Shown one piece after another: positions 35,701 through 43,861 of a DNA stretch of 64,000 nt (position 1 is its first letter; the number at the start of each line of letters is the position of its first letter). Origin of the DNA: Sphingomonas sp. PsM26 (GTDB lineage: Bacteria > Pseudomonadota > Alphaproteobacteria > Sphingomonadales > Sphingomonadaceae); NCBI GenBank assembly GCA_030433805.1, contig JARUXA010000011.1, positions 93,929 through 157,928 on the forward strand, in the 5' to 3' direction. Both the position numbers and the translations under genes were made by a program. The notes under the pieces are model-generated. The model had not been told where the DNA came from. It made no database searches and worked only from the letters and a program-made list of their open reading frames with translations.

Positions 35701-36967
35701 CGGTCCGTCGGGCGTGCTGTTCTCGCTCGCCGGGCTCAGCCGTCAGCAATTGTCGGGGGCGATCGCGATCGCTGCCGACTTCGATGGCCGGGTCGATGCG
35801 CCGCAGTTGAACGGTGTCATCCGGGCGGACTCGCTGACCTATGACAATGAAGTCTATGGCACGCGTCTCAGCCAGATGAAGATCGCGGGGCGGTTCACCA
35901 ATGACCGGCTCGAAATCACGCAGCTGTCGGCGCGCGCGGGCGAGGGCACGGTCCAGGCACGTGGCTCGGTCGGGTTCGCGGCGGCATCGGGCTTCCCGAT
36001 CGATATTCAGGCGACGCTCAACAACGCGCGGCTGGCGCGGAGCGATGCGCTGGGCGCGACCGCGACGGGCACGATCGCGATCACCAACTCGAAGGCGAAT
36101 GGCGGGCTGATCAAGGGTGACCTGACGATCCCCAATGCACGCTATGAGATCATTCGTCAGGGGCAGGCGGAAGTCGCCGAACTGACGGGGGTCCGCCGTA
36201 AGAGTGATCTGGTCAAGAATGCCGCTGCGCCCAAGGCGGAAGCACCGGTCGGCCTGTTCAAGCTCGATATCCGGATCCGGGCGGACAATCAGTTGTTCGT
36301 GTCGGGCATGGGGCTCGAGTCCGAATGGGAGATGGACATGCGTGTCGCCGGTACGTCGGCAGCACCGCAGATCCTCGGACGCCTGCAACTGGTGCGCGGT
36401 ACCTATTCGTTCGCGGGCAAGCGGTTCGAAGTCACCAAGGGCGACATTCGCTTCGACGGTGGGGCGCTGACCGATCCGGTGATCGACATCAGTGCGACCA
36501 CCACGACGAGCGACGTCGAAGTCACGATCAACGTGACGGGCACGGGGCAGCGTCCGCAGATCGCGTTCACCTCGACCCCGGCATTGCCGCAGGACGAAGT
36601 GCTCAGCCGCCTGTTGTTCGGCAGCTCGGTGACCAACCTGTCGGCAATCCAGGCGGTCCAGCTGGCATCGGCGCTCAACTCGCTGCGCGGGTCGGGCGGT
36701 GGCCTCAACCCGCTCGGCAAGCTGCGCTCGGCGACCGGAATCGACCGGTTGCGCGTACTCGGCGCGAATGAGGCGACCGGGCAGGGGACGTCGCTTGCGG
36801 CAGGCAAGTATCTGACCGACGACATTTATGTCGAAGTGATCACCGATGCGCGCGGGTTTACCGCAACGCAGCTGGAGGTTTCGCTGACCAAGACGCTGAG
36901 CGTGCTGTCGCAGGCCGGGTCGTTCGGTGGGTCGAACGTCACGGTGCGCTACAGAAAGGATTTCTGA
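32744..36967 (+). CDS. tamB: TamB-like translocation/assembly protein (DUF490)
   Basis: A 1407-residue AsmA/TamB-type protein. One membrane segment near the N-terminus (residues 19-41) anchors it in the inner membrane; the rest is long, beta-rich periplasmic sequence with repeated degenerate strands. The C-terminal DUF490 domain is clear (VRGTYSFAGKRFEVTKGDI, DPVIDISATT, LPQDEVLSRLLFG, ending in YRKDF). It spans the periplasm and works with TamA, or as a lipid-transport bridge as proposed for AsmA-like proteins. It overlaps tamA by one base. A stop-free frame covers almost the whole gene on the other strand but has shadow composition. Confidence 0.94.
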   Translation: MADEETVVVARRPLWQRILKWIAVTLGVLGLLAMGIVFGLDTAPGRRVIANFIGDYKTAGGLNIRVGRIEGSIYGKMVLNDLRVSDPQGVFLSSPRIAVDWRPFDYVKNHVNVLSVQANLITMTRSPVFKPTPTDPNAPILPDLDIDIGRLTVNRMVLGKAVMGSAHIIKIDGATHIADKRAQITANVDALTGPGIAGGDTLRLKLDAVPDANRLGIDARIIAPARGVVAEMSGLKAPLDFTIAGKGAWSAWTGKATGTLGGAQFADLNLSARNGFFQVRGTTKPGLYPGGAPKDEATPTNPIARITAPALDVSIDARLNERKVDTVVALKSDAMAVNAKGLIDLAQSAFGQFAVEAKLLKPGAILPNLNGRDVNARVVLDGKFATPTVNYVISAGVLGFGETAVQQLYASGLARVNSDHIVIPVAARAARVTGLNAAAGGLLDAVAINGSFAIANGKVLSDNLRIRSRKIDATALVVADLAKGTYRAALNGRVNDYRVESFGIVSVKTDAKLVTMPGGFGITAHVAARTSQIFNEGARNFLGGNAAVTADVGYDPNGIITFRNLRLNAPQFRVTRGQGRYDPRGPLAVDADAYSTQYGPLFARVTGTATKPVVLLRAPRPGVGIGLVNLEARVRGTGSSYLVVAKGGTNYGPFSADLNVVPAAPLTVDIRNARFAGIDFKGRVQQLAAGPFGGRITFAGSGISGAALLGAQGQYQKVDVAAWASNAKIPGMVDFTIGRAIVNARAVLTPTPQVVADAQVADLRYGPTVISTARAKVNYAGGSGTAQLVAAGSNGVPFRLAANARLSPKQWLAALQGQANGIGFRTANPSRIDIDGSTYRLQPTRIDFDNGSARVAAVYGSGLSAQLRLDKLDLSVANAFVPDLGLGGAVTGSMDYAQPRGASVPKIAGQFRIANFTRSSLASVSEPVDVVGQIGLTDAGGEARALVQRGGTTVGRMVATLRPLGGGDSWVSRLMAAPLSGGIRYNGPSGVLFSLAGLSRQQLSGAIAIAADFDGRVDAPQLNGVIRADSLTYDNEVYGTRLSQMKIAGRFTNDRLEITQLSARAGEGTVQARGSVGFAAASGFPIDIQATLNNARLARSDALGATATGTIAITNSKANGGLIKGDLTIPNARYEIIRQGQAEVAELTGVRRKSDLVKNAAAPKAEAPVGLFKLDIRIRADNQLFVSGMGLESEWEMDMRVAGTSAAPQILGRLQLVRGTYSFAGKRFEVTKGDIRFDGGALTDPVIDISATTTTSDVEVTINVTGTGQRPQIAFTSTPALPQDEVLSRLLFGSSVTNLSAIQAVQLASALNSLRGSGGGLNPLGKLRSATGIDRLRVLGANEATGQGTSLAAGKYLTDDIYVEVITDARGFTATQLEVSLTKTLSVLSQAGSFGGSNVTVRYRKDF

Positions 36968-37026
36968 TCGCAACCTAATGCTTCCCCGAGGGTCTGATAT
37001 GACATAATCATGACCCTCGGAGAGCT

Positions 37027-38526
37027 ATGATGACACAGCGCACGGCAGAGCATTTCGACGTGGTCGTGGTTGGTGCCGGGATATCCGGGATCGGCGCGGG
37101 ATATCACCTTCAGACGCAATCGCCGGATCGCTCGTATGTCATCCTCGAGGGGCGTGCGCAGCTTGGCGGGACGTGGGACCTGTTCCGCTATCCCGGGATC
37201 CGGTCGGATTCGGACATGTACACGCTGGGCTATTCGTTCCGTCCGTGGACCGAGGCCAAGGCGATCGCGGACGGGCCTTCGATCCTCAACTACGTGACCG
37301 AAACTGCACGCGATTTCGGGATCGATCGGCACATCCGCTTTGGCCACCACGTCAAGCGCGCGGCTTGGTCCACGCCGGATGCGTGCTGGCGAGTCGAGGC
37401 GGATGGGCCGGACGGGCCGGTGGTGTTTACCTGCGCGTTCCTGTTCATGTGCAGCGGCTATTATAATTACGCCCAAGGGCACACGCCCGAATGGCCGGGG
37501 ACCGAGGCGTTTGCGGGGCGAATCGTCCATCCGCAATTCTGGCCGGGTGACCTCGACTATGCGGGGAAAGAAGTTGTCGTCATCGGCAGTGGCGCGACCG
37601 CGGTGACGCTGGTGCCGGCGATGGCGGACAGTGCGTCGCATGTGACGATGCTCCAGCGTTCTCCTACCTATGTCGTGTCGCGCCCGGCGGAGGATGCGGC
37701 GGCCAACTGGCTGCGGCGCAAATTGCCGGCGAAGCTCGCCTATCGGCTGGTGCGGTGGCGCAACGTGTTGATGGGGATGCTGTTCTTCAATCTTGCGCGC
37801 AAACGGCCGGCGCAGACCAAGGAACGGTTGATCGGGCTGGTGCGCGATCAGCTCGGGCCCGACTATGACGTCGCGACGCATTTCACGCCGAGTTACAATC
37901 CGTGGGACCAGCGACTGTGCCTCGTGCCCGACGCCGATCTGTTCGAGGCGATAAAGCAGGACCGCGCATCGGTCGTGACCGATCGGATCGTGCGCTTTAC
38001 CCGCAATGGGTTGCTGCTGGAGTCGGGCACCGAGCTTCCGGCGGACGTGGTGGTCACCGCGACCGGACTCGAACTGCAGTTGTTGAGCGACGTCGCGTTC
38101 AGCGTCGACGGGGTGCCGGTCGATCTGACCGAGACGTTCAACTACAAGGGGATGATGTATAGCGACGTGCCCAATATGGCGTCGTCGTTCGGCTACACCA
38201 ACGCTTCGTGGACGCTCAAGGCGGACCTGACCTGCGGTTATGTCTGCCGCTTGCTCAACACGATGAAGAAGCGCGGGTTGCGCCAAGCCACGCCTCGGGT
38301 TGGCGGGGCGGATCTTGCGCCTGCGCCGTTCCTCGATTTCACCTCGGGCTATGTCACGCGGGCGATGGCGAAGTTTCCCAAGCAGGGGAGCAAGGCGCCG
38401 TGGCGCGTCCACCAGAATTACGCGCGCGATCTGCTCGCGCTGAAATACGGATCGGTGGATGACGGAATGGAGTTTTCCAATCCGGTGCCTGCGCGCAAGG
38501 GTGTGGCGCGGAAGGAAGCGGCCTGA
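37027..38526 (+). CDS. Flavin-containing Baeyer-Villiger-type monooxygenase
   Basis: A 499-residue FAD/NADPH monooxygenase. The FAD site is VVVVGAGISGIGAG (residues 12-25). The Baeyer-Villiger fingerprint FxGxxxHxxxWP is exact at residues 162-173 (FAGRIVHPQFWP). The NADPH site is VVVIGSGATAVTL (183-195). Such enzymes insert oxygen next to ketones or oxidise amines and sulfides. It stands alone 59 bases after tamB, with GGAGAG upstream of tandem ATG codons. Substrate unknown; steroid, cyclic or aryl ketones are usual in this group. Confidence 0.88.
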   Translation: MMTQRTAEHFDVVVVGAGISGIGAGYHLQTQSPDRSYVILEGRAQLGGTWDLFRYPGIRSDSDMYTLGYSFRPWTEAKAIADGPSILNYVTETARDFGIDRHIRFGHHVKRAAWSTPDACWRVEADGPDGPVVFTCAFLFMCSGYYNYAQGHTPEWPGTEAFAGRIVHPQFWPGDLDYAGKEVVVIGSGATAVTLVPAMADSASHVTMLQRSPTYVVSRPAEDAAANWLRRKLPAKLAYRLVRWRNVLMGMLFFNLARKRPAQTKERLIGLVRDQLGPDYDVATHFTPSYNPWDQRLCLVPDADLFEAIKQDRASVVTDRIVRFTRNGLLLESGTELPADVVVTATGLELQLLSDVAFSVDGVPVDLTETFNYKGMMYSDVPNMASSFGYTNASWTLKADLTCGYVCRLLNTMKKRGLRQATPRVGGADLAPAPFLDFTSGYVTRAMAKFPKQGSKAPWRVHQNYARDLLALKYGSVDDGMEFSNPVPARKGVARKEAA

Positions 38527-38540
38527 TCCCGCCTGTTGCC

Positions 38541-38796
38541 GCTTCCCCGGTGAAGGCCGGGGCCCAGTAGCGGACCGGATGAAGGTGATAGGCTGCGCTT
38601 CGTTACCTTGGACATTGCGATTGGGCCCCGGCCTTCGCCGGGGAAGCGCAGAGGGTGGATATGAAGCCGCCCGAGCCCTCCACCTTTGCTTCCCCGGCGA
38701 AGGCCGGGGCCCAGGAGCGGAGCGTTTGAAGGCGATAGGCTGCGCTTTGTTACTGCGGCCATGTCGACTGGGCCCCGACCTTCGCCGGGGAAACGC
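38541..38796. repeat. Two palindromic elements of the CCCCGGCGAAGGCCGGGG family
   Basis: Element 1 has 26-base arms at 38541-38566 and 38622-38647 (25 of 26 complementary). Element 2 has arms beginning at 38689 and ending near 38796. The offset between elements is 148 bases, and their cores share GGCTGCGCTT. The arms are the same family as the tandem block at 25601-26048 but the core sequence differs. The elements, with some purine-rich sequence, fill the 418-base gap between the monooxygenase and the TetR gene, and no gene is seen. Confidence 0.85.
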
Positions 38797-38944
38797 AAAG
38801 AGGGGAGAGCGCAAGGAGGGGGGAAGCACAAAGAGGGGGAAAGGTAACCGCGTGACCCCGGAACCTAACCCATAACCAAATGTTTCTCGCGCATTGCTGC
38901 ATCGCAACTTGCCCTGTTCGTTCGATCGAACTAGAGGCGCTTCC

Positions 38945-39580
38945 GTGTTGCAGCAACGACTCCTGGACATTGCGATCGCCGAATTCGGGGCCAAGGGCCT
39001 CGAGGGCGCGAGCACGCGTGGGATCGCCAAGGCGGCGGGGACGGCGATGTCGTCGATCACCTATCATTACGGCGGCAAGGAAGGGCTGTACCTTGCCGCG
39101 GCCGACCATATCGCGGCGCAGATCGGCGAGCATATGGCACCCGCACTGGCCATGGGAACGCTGTCGCCCGGCATGACCGCGAGCGCCGCGCGGACTGCGG
39201 TCCAGCACATCCTGGCGCGCTTCATCGAGACGATGGGTACCAAGAACAGCGCTTTCTCGCTGTTCATCGTGCGCGAGCAGATGGAGCCGACCGAGGCGTT
39301 CGACCGCATCTATGGCGGGCTGATGGGCAAGCTGCTCGAAACGATCGTCGAACTCGTGCGCATTGCGACGGGGCGGCAGGATCCGTTCGCCTGCGAGGTC
39401 GCGGTCCTCACGCTGATGGGCCAGATCGTCATGCTGCGCGCCTCGCGCGCGACCGCGCTTAAATTGCTGCGCCGCCCGAGCCTCGATGCCGATGCGCTGA
39501 CCGCGCTCGCCGCGCGGATTGAGGCCAATACCGACGCCATTCTCGACCGCATGATTGCCGAACGACAGGAGCTTCCATGA
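38945..39580 (+). CDS. TetR-family repressor (CecR-like)
   Basis: A 211-residue TetR regulator. The helix-turn-helix is at about residues 17-48: KGLEGASTRGIAKAAGTAMSSITYHYGGKEGLY. The C-terminal half resembles the CecR (YbiH) type, which controls efflux genes in enterobacteria. The GTG at 38945 has AGAGGCGC upstream and gives a standard N-terminus; an ATG at 38894 adds a Cys/Arg-rich stretch that looks non-coding. Its stop overlaps the HlyD gene start, so it leads and probably represses its own efflux operon. Confidence 0.88.
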   Translation: MLQQRLLDIAIAEFGAKGLEGASTRGIAKAAGTAMSSITYHYGGKEGLYLAAADHIAAQIGEHMAPALAMGTLSPGMTASAARTAVQHILARFIETMGTKNSAFSLFIVREQMEPTEAFDRIYGGLMGKLLETIVELVRIATGRQDPFACEVAVLTLMGQIVMLRASRATALKLLRRPSLDADALTALAARIEANTDAILDRMIAERQELP

Positions 39581-40719
39581 GCGACGACCAAAACGCCGCC
39601 AAGCAGGACGACGCCCAGGAGGCGGACAAGCAGAACGATAGCCAGGACAGTGCTGACAAGAACGACGCGCCCAAGAAGCCGTCGATCTTCAAGAAGCCGC
39701 TGTTCTGGATCATCCTGATAGCGGTGGTCGCAGCGGTCGCGATCGGCGGAACGCTCTATTATCTCGACGCGCGCCAGTATGAATCGACTGACGACGCGTT
39801 CGTCGACGCGCATATCGTGCGGCTCGCGCCCAAGGTCGCGGGAACGCTCAAGGCGGTCGCCGACATCGACAACCGGCATGTCGAGGCAGGGCGGTTGCTC
39901 GCGGTGATTGAGGCGTCGAGCACCGGCGCGCAGGTTGCCGAAGCACAGGCCAACGTGAAGCAAGCCGAAGCGCAGTTCGAGCAAAGCCGCGCGCAAGTCG
40001 CCGCGGCGCAGGCCAATCGTGACCAGGCGGTCGCCTCGGCACGCGCACCGCTCGCAACGGCGGCGAAGGCGCAGCAGGATCTCGCGCGCTACGAAGCGTT
40101 GTTGCGGATCGATCCGTCGGCGGTGGCTGGGCAGCAACTCGACGCCGCCCGCGCGACCGCGCGCTCGACCGCGGCGGATGCCGCCGCCGCGCGTCAGCAG
40201 ATCGACAGTGCGGACGCCAACATCCTCGTCGCGCGCAAGCAGGTGAACGCGTCGCGCGCGGTGATCGATGCGCGCAAGGCTTCGGTCGAGCAGGCGAACA
40301 TCACGCTCGGCGACAACCGGTTGGTCGCGCCAGTGTCGGGGCAGGTGGTCAACCGCTCGGTCAACGTCGGTTCCTATGTCGGCCCGGGCACGCAGTTGAT
40401 GGCGATCGTCCCCGATCACGTCTGGGTAACCGCGAACTTCAAGGAAACGCAGCTTCGCGACATGAAGATCGGCCAGCGCGTCGAGATCAAGGTCGACGCC
40501 TATCCCGACGTCAAGTTCGTCGGCCGCGTGGACTCGGTCCAGCGCGGCGCGGGCCAGGCGTTCGCGTTGCTCCCGCCGCAGAACGCCACGGGCAATTACG
40601 TCAAGGTCGTCCAGCGCGTTCCGGTGCGGATCGAGTTCGACGCCAAGAACGGCCCCGATCCGCGCAAATATCCGCTCGGCCCCGGCATGTCGGTGATTCC
40701 GACGGTCAAGGTCCGCTGA
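39577..40719 (+). CDS. HlyD/EmrA-type membrane fusion protein
   Basis: A 380-residue periplasmic adaptor. After an acidic cytoplasmic N-terminus comes one membrane segment (FWIILIAVVAAVAIGGTLYYL), then RQYESTDDAFVDAHIVRLAPKV, typical of EmrA, a coiled-coil hairpin rich in Ala and Gln (about residues 105-230), and the lipoyl/barrel region NRLVAPVSGQVVNRSVNVGSYV. It links the DHA2 pump to the outer-membrane channel encoded next. It overlaps the TetR gene by four bases, and one base separates it from the pump gene. Confidence 0.93.
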   Translation: MSDDQNAAKQDDAQEADKQNDSQDSADKNDAPKKPSIFKKPLFWIILIAVVAAVAIGGTLYYLDARQYESTDDAFVDAHIVRLAPKVAGTLKAVADIDNRHVEAGRLLAVIEASSTGAQVAEAQANVKQAEAQFEQSRAQVAAAQANRDQAVASARAPLATAAKAQQDLARYEALLRIDPSAVAGQQLDAARATARSTAADAAAARQQIDSADANILVARKQVNASRAVIDARKASVEQANITLGDNRLVAPVSGQVVNRSVNVGSYVGPGTQLMAIVPDHVWVTANFKETQLRDMKIGQRVEIKVDAYPDVKFVGRVDSVQRGAGQAFALLPPQNATGNYVKVVQRVPVRIEFDAKNGPDPRKYPLGPGMSVIPTVKVR

Positions 40720-40720
40720 A

Positions 40721-42322
40721 GTGGCAACCGCCGCAAGGCAGGATGGATGGGATCCGTCGCGATCGGGCGCGGGCAGTTACAGCCCGTGGCTGATCGTGGG
40801 GATCATCAGTATCCCGACATTCATGGAGGTGCTCGACACCTCGATCGCCAACGTCGCGCTTGATCATATCGCGGGGGGGCTGTCGGTCTCCAACGATCAG
40901 GCGACGTGGGTGCTGACCAGCTACCTCGTCGCCAACGCGATCGTCATCCCGATCAGCGGCTGGCTGTCCGACGTGATCGGGCGGAAACGCTACTTCCTGC
41001 TGTCGATCGCGCTGTTCACGCTCGCGTCGCTGCTGTGCGGGCTCGCGCCCAATCTGACGACGCTGGTCATCGCGCGCGTGCTGCAGGGCATTGGCGGCGG
41101 TGGCCTCGCGCCGGTCGAGCAATCGATCCTGGCGGATACCTTTCCCCCCAAGCAACGCGGGATGGCGTTTGCCGCCTTTGCGATCGTCGTCGTGGTCGGG
41201 CCGGTGCTCGGGCCGACGCTCGGCGGATACATCACCGAAAATTCGAGCTGGCACTGGGTTTTCCTGATCAACGTGCCGATCGGGATCGCCTCGGTGTTCC
41301 TCGTCAACATTTTCGTCGACGAACCCGATGCAATCAAGGAAGACCGGCGCAAGCTGCTTGCCCGCGGAATCCGGGTCGATTACGTCGGGATCATCCTGAT
41401 CGTGCTGGGGCTGGGGTTCTTCGAACTGACGCTCGATCGCGGGGAGCGGGAGGACTGGTTCGCCAGTTCGCTGATCATCGCGACCGCGAGCATTTCGTTC
41501 GTGTCGCTGGTCGCGCTCGGCTTCTGGGAGACCAATCACGACGAGCCGGTGATCGATCTCAAGCTGCTCAAGAGCCGCAATTTCTCGCTGACGCTGCTGA
41601 TCATGGGGATCACGGGGATGATCCTGTTCGGGACGACCCAGTTGATCCCGCAGATGTTGCAGCAGGTGCTGGGGTACACGTCGTTCCAGGCAGGGCTGGC
41701 GCTGACCTTCGGCGGGATCGCGACGCTCGTCGCGGTTCCGTTCGCAGGAAGGCTGTCGGGCGTGGTCGACGTACGGCTGATGCTGTTCCCGGCGTTGCTG
41801 GTCCAGGCGTTCGCCTTGTGGAACATGACGCATTTGAACGCGGACATCACCTTCCACGATGCCGCGATCGCGCGTCTGTTCCAGGCGATGGCGCTGCCGT
41901 TCCTGTTCGTGCCGATCAACGCGGTCGCCTATGTCGGGCTGCCGCAGAACAAGACCGCGCAGGCATCGAGCCTGCTCAACATCGCGCGTAACCTCGGCGG
42001 GTCGATCGGTATCTCGACCGCACAAACGTTGCTTGCGTCGGGGCAGCAACGGCACCAGTCTGAACTCGTCCAGAAGCTCAACCCGCTCGATCCCAATTAC
42101 ACCGACTGGCTGCAAAGGGCGCAGGGCGCGTTTGGCGGGCAGGGGGATCCTGCGACGACGTCAATGGCGGTGCTGTACCAGACGGTCCAGCGCCAGGCGT
42201 CGATGCTCGCGTTCCTCGACGTGTTTCGTTCGCTGATGATCGTGGTGCTCGTCGTGGCACCGCTCGTATTCCTGATGCGCTCCGGCAAGTCCGGTGGCGG
42301 TGGTGGAGGCATGGCCCATTGA
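40721..42322 (+). CDS. EmrB/QacA-type (DHA2) 14-helix MFS drug exporter
   Basis: A 533-residue transporter with about 14 hydrophobic helices. DHA2 features are the helix 1 motif PTFMEVLDTSIANVALDHIAG, motif A WLSDVIGRKRYF, and motif C near GPVLGPTLGGYI. It uses the proton gradient to pump drugs or other toxic compounds out through the tripartite complex. The start is GTG at 40721. Its stop overlaps the outer-membrane channel gene. Substrates unknown; EmrB relatives export hydrophobic acids and uncouplers. Confidence 0.93.
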   Translation: MATAARQDGWDPSRSGAGSYSPWLIVGIISIPTFMEVLDTSIANVALDHIAGGLSVSNDQATWVLTSYLVANAIVIPISGWLSDVIGRKRYFLLSIALFTLASLLCGLAPNLTTLVIARVLQGIGGGGLAPVEQSILADTFPPKQRGMAFAAFAIVVVVGPVLGPTLGGYITENSSWHWVFLINVPIGIASVFLVNIFVDEPDAIKEDRRKLLARGIRVDYVGIILIVLGLGFFELTLDRGEREDWFASSLIIATASISFVSLVALGFWETNHDEPVIDLKLLKSRNFSLTLLIMGITGMILFGTTQLIPQMLQQVLGYTSFQAGLALTFGGIATLVAVPFAGRLSGVVDVRLMLFPALLVQAFALWNMTHLNADITFHDAAIARLFQAMALPFLFVPINAVAYVGLPQNKTAQASSLLNIARNLGGSIGISTAQTLLASGQQRHQSELVQKLNPLDPNYTDWLQRAQGAFGGQGDPATTSMAVLYQTVQRQASMLAFLDVFRSLMIVVLVVAPLVFLMRSGKSGGGGGGMAH

Positions 42323-43824
42323 CCCGCTCGCTTTTTTCTCTCGCGCTGCTGGGCAGTACCCTGCTGGCGGGCTGTACCGTCGGGCCGAACTATACCGCGC
42401 CCAAGCTCGCCGTCCCGCCGGCCTTCGCCGAACGCCAGCTTGCCCCGGCCCCTGGTGCGCAGGTCGATCCGGCACGCTGGTGGGCGGCGTTCGGCGATCC
42501 GCAGCTTGATTCGCTGGTCGACCGTGCGCTGAAGGATAGCCCCGACATCGCGATCGCGGCGTCACGCGTACGGCAGGCGCGGTTGCAGGAAGTGTCCGCG
42601 CGTGCGGTCGGCAAGCCGACGCTCGATGCGGCGGGCAACGTCAGTCATATCGAATTCAGCAAGAACGCCGGACTCGCGTCGATCGCCAGGGCCTTCTCGG
42701 GCGGAAGCGGTGGCGGAACCGGCTCCGGAAACGGGGCTGGCAGCAGCACCGGCTTCGCGCTGCCCGGAAGCGGGATCACGACGTTCTCGGCCGGGTTCGA
42801 TGCGAGCTGGGAGCTCGATCTGTTCGGCGGCGGCAGGCGGGGTGTCGAAGCGGCGGGCGCGCGGGTCGAGGCGGCGGAATGGACCAGGCGCGATGCCGCG
42901 GTGACGCTCGCCGCCGAAGTCGCACAGGCGTATTTCGCGTTGCGGCTCGGCCAGGAGCAGATCGCGGTGATCCAGAGCGAGTTGGTGTCGCAGCAACGCT
43001 CGCTCGACATCGCGGGCAATATCGCACGGGTCGGGCTGGTGCCGTCGATCGACGTCACGCGGCAACGCGGATCGATCACCAGCACGCAGGCACGGCTGGA
43101 GCCGATCCGGGCGGACGTGCGGGTGCGGATTCATGCGCTGGGCATTCTGCTCGGGGTCGAGCCCGAGACGCTGGACGGTGAATTGACGCGGCCCGGCGTT
43201 CCGCTGGTCGTGCTTCCGGTGGTGCCGGCGGGGCTTCCGTCGGATTTGCTGCGGCGGCGCCCCGATGTGCGTGCGGCGGAGCGGCAGCTTGCGGCATCGA
43301 CCGCCGACATCGGCGTCGCGGTCGCGGACCTGTATCCCAAGTTCAACCTGACCGGGATCGCGCAATTGCTGTCGACCTCGCTCGCCACGCTCGTCGCGGG
43401 GAACAGCGTGCAGCTGACCGGGACCAGCGCGGTGCAATTCCCGTTGCTCGACTGGGGGCGCCGCAAGACGACGATCGGGATCCGCAAGGAAGACCGCGAA
43501 CAGGCCTATCTGCAATATCGTACCACCGTGCTCGGCGCGCTGCGCGACGTCGAGGACCCGCTCGCGCGGATCGATGCCGAGCGTGCGCGCAACGCCGCAC
43601 TGCAACGCGCGGTTGCGGATGCGCAGTCGACTGCGCGCTCGGTCGAGGCGCAATATCGCACGGGTTTCGTGACGCAGACGTCCTTGCTTGATGCGCAAGT
43701 CAGCGTGCTGACCGCGCGCGAACAGCTCGCCGCGAGCAACGCGCAATTGCGACAGGATACCGCCGCGCTGTTCAAGGCGATCGGCGGTGGCTGGGAAGAA
43801 CCGGTGCCAACCCCGACAGGGTGA
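42319..43824 (+). CDS. NodT-family outer-membrane efflux lipoprotein
   Basis: A 501-residue TolC/OprM-type channel. The signal ends in a lipobox (LLAGCTVGPNY), so the N-terminal Cys is lipidated. Two related halves carry Ala/Gln/Arg-rich helical hairpins, with GLPSDLLRRRPDVRAAERQLAA and the VADLYPKFNLTG segment typical of NodT outer-membrane factors. It completes the efflux operon. The TTG start overlaps the pump gene as TTGA. A Gly/Ser-rich insert at about residues 125-150 (GGSGGGTGSGNGAGSS) is unusual but probably a loop. Confidence 0.93.
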   Translation: MTRSLFSLALLGSTLLAGCTVGPNYTAPKLAVPPAFAERQLAPAPGAQVDPARWWAAFGDPQLDSLVDRALKDSPDIAIAASRVRQARLQEVSARAVGKPTLDAAGNVSHIEFSKNAGLASIARAFSGGSGGGTGSGNGAGSSTGFALPGSGITTFSAGFDASWELDLFGGGRRGVEAAGARVEAAEWTRRDAAVTLAAEVAQAYFALRLGQEQIAVIQSELVSQQRSLDIAGNIARVGLVPSIDVTRQRGSITSTQARLEPIRADVRVRIHALGILLGVEPETLDGELTRPGVPLVVLPVVPAGLPSDLLRRRPDVRAAERQLAASTADIGVAVADLYPKFNLTGIAQLLSTSLATLVAGNSVQLTGTSAVQFPLLDWGRRKTTIGIRKEDREQAYLQYRTTVLGALRDVEDPLARIDAERARNAALQRAVADAQSTARSVEAQYRTGFVTQTSLLDAQVSVLTAREQLAASNAQLRQDTAALFKAIGGGWEEPVPTPTG

Positions 43825-43861
43825 TTGGCAAAGTGGTTAATACGTGCCTAGAACCAAGGGT

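Noticed and set aside
32744..36967. tamB as a possible adhesin or autotransporter
   Set aside because: The N-terminal membrane anchor, position directly after tamA and C-terminal DUF490 domain identify it as TamB.
36949..39060. 703-codon minus-strand frame across the monooxygenase, repeats and TetR gene
   Set aside because: It crosses a gene boundary and two repeat elements, and its translation is low-complexity Arg/Pro/His sequence; the plus-strand genes have complete motifs.
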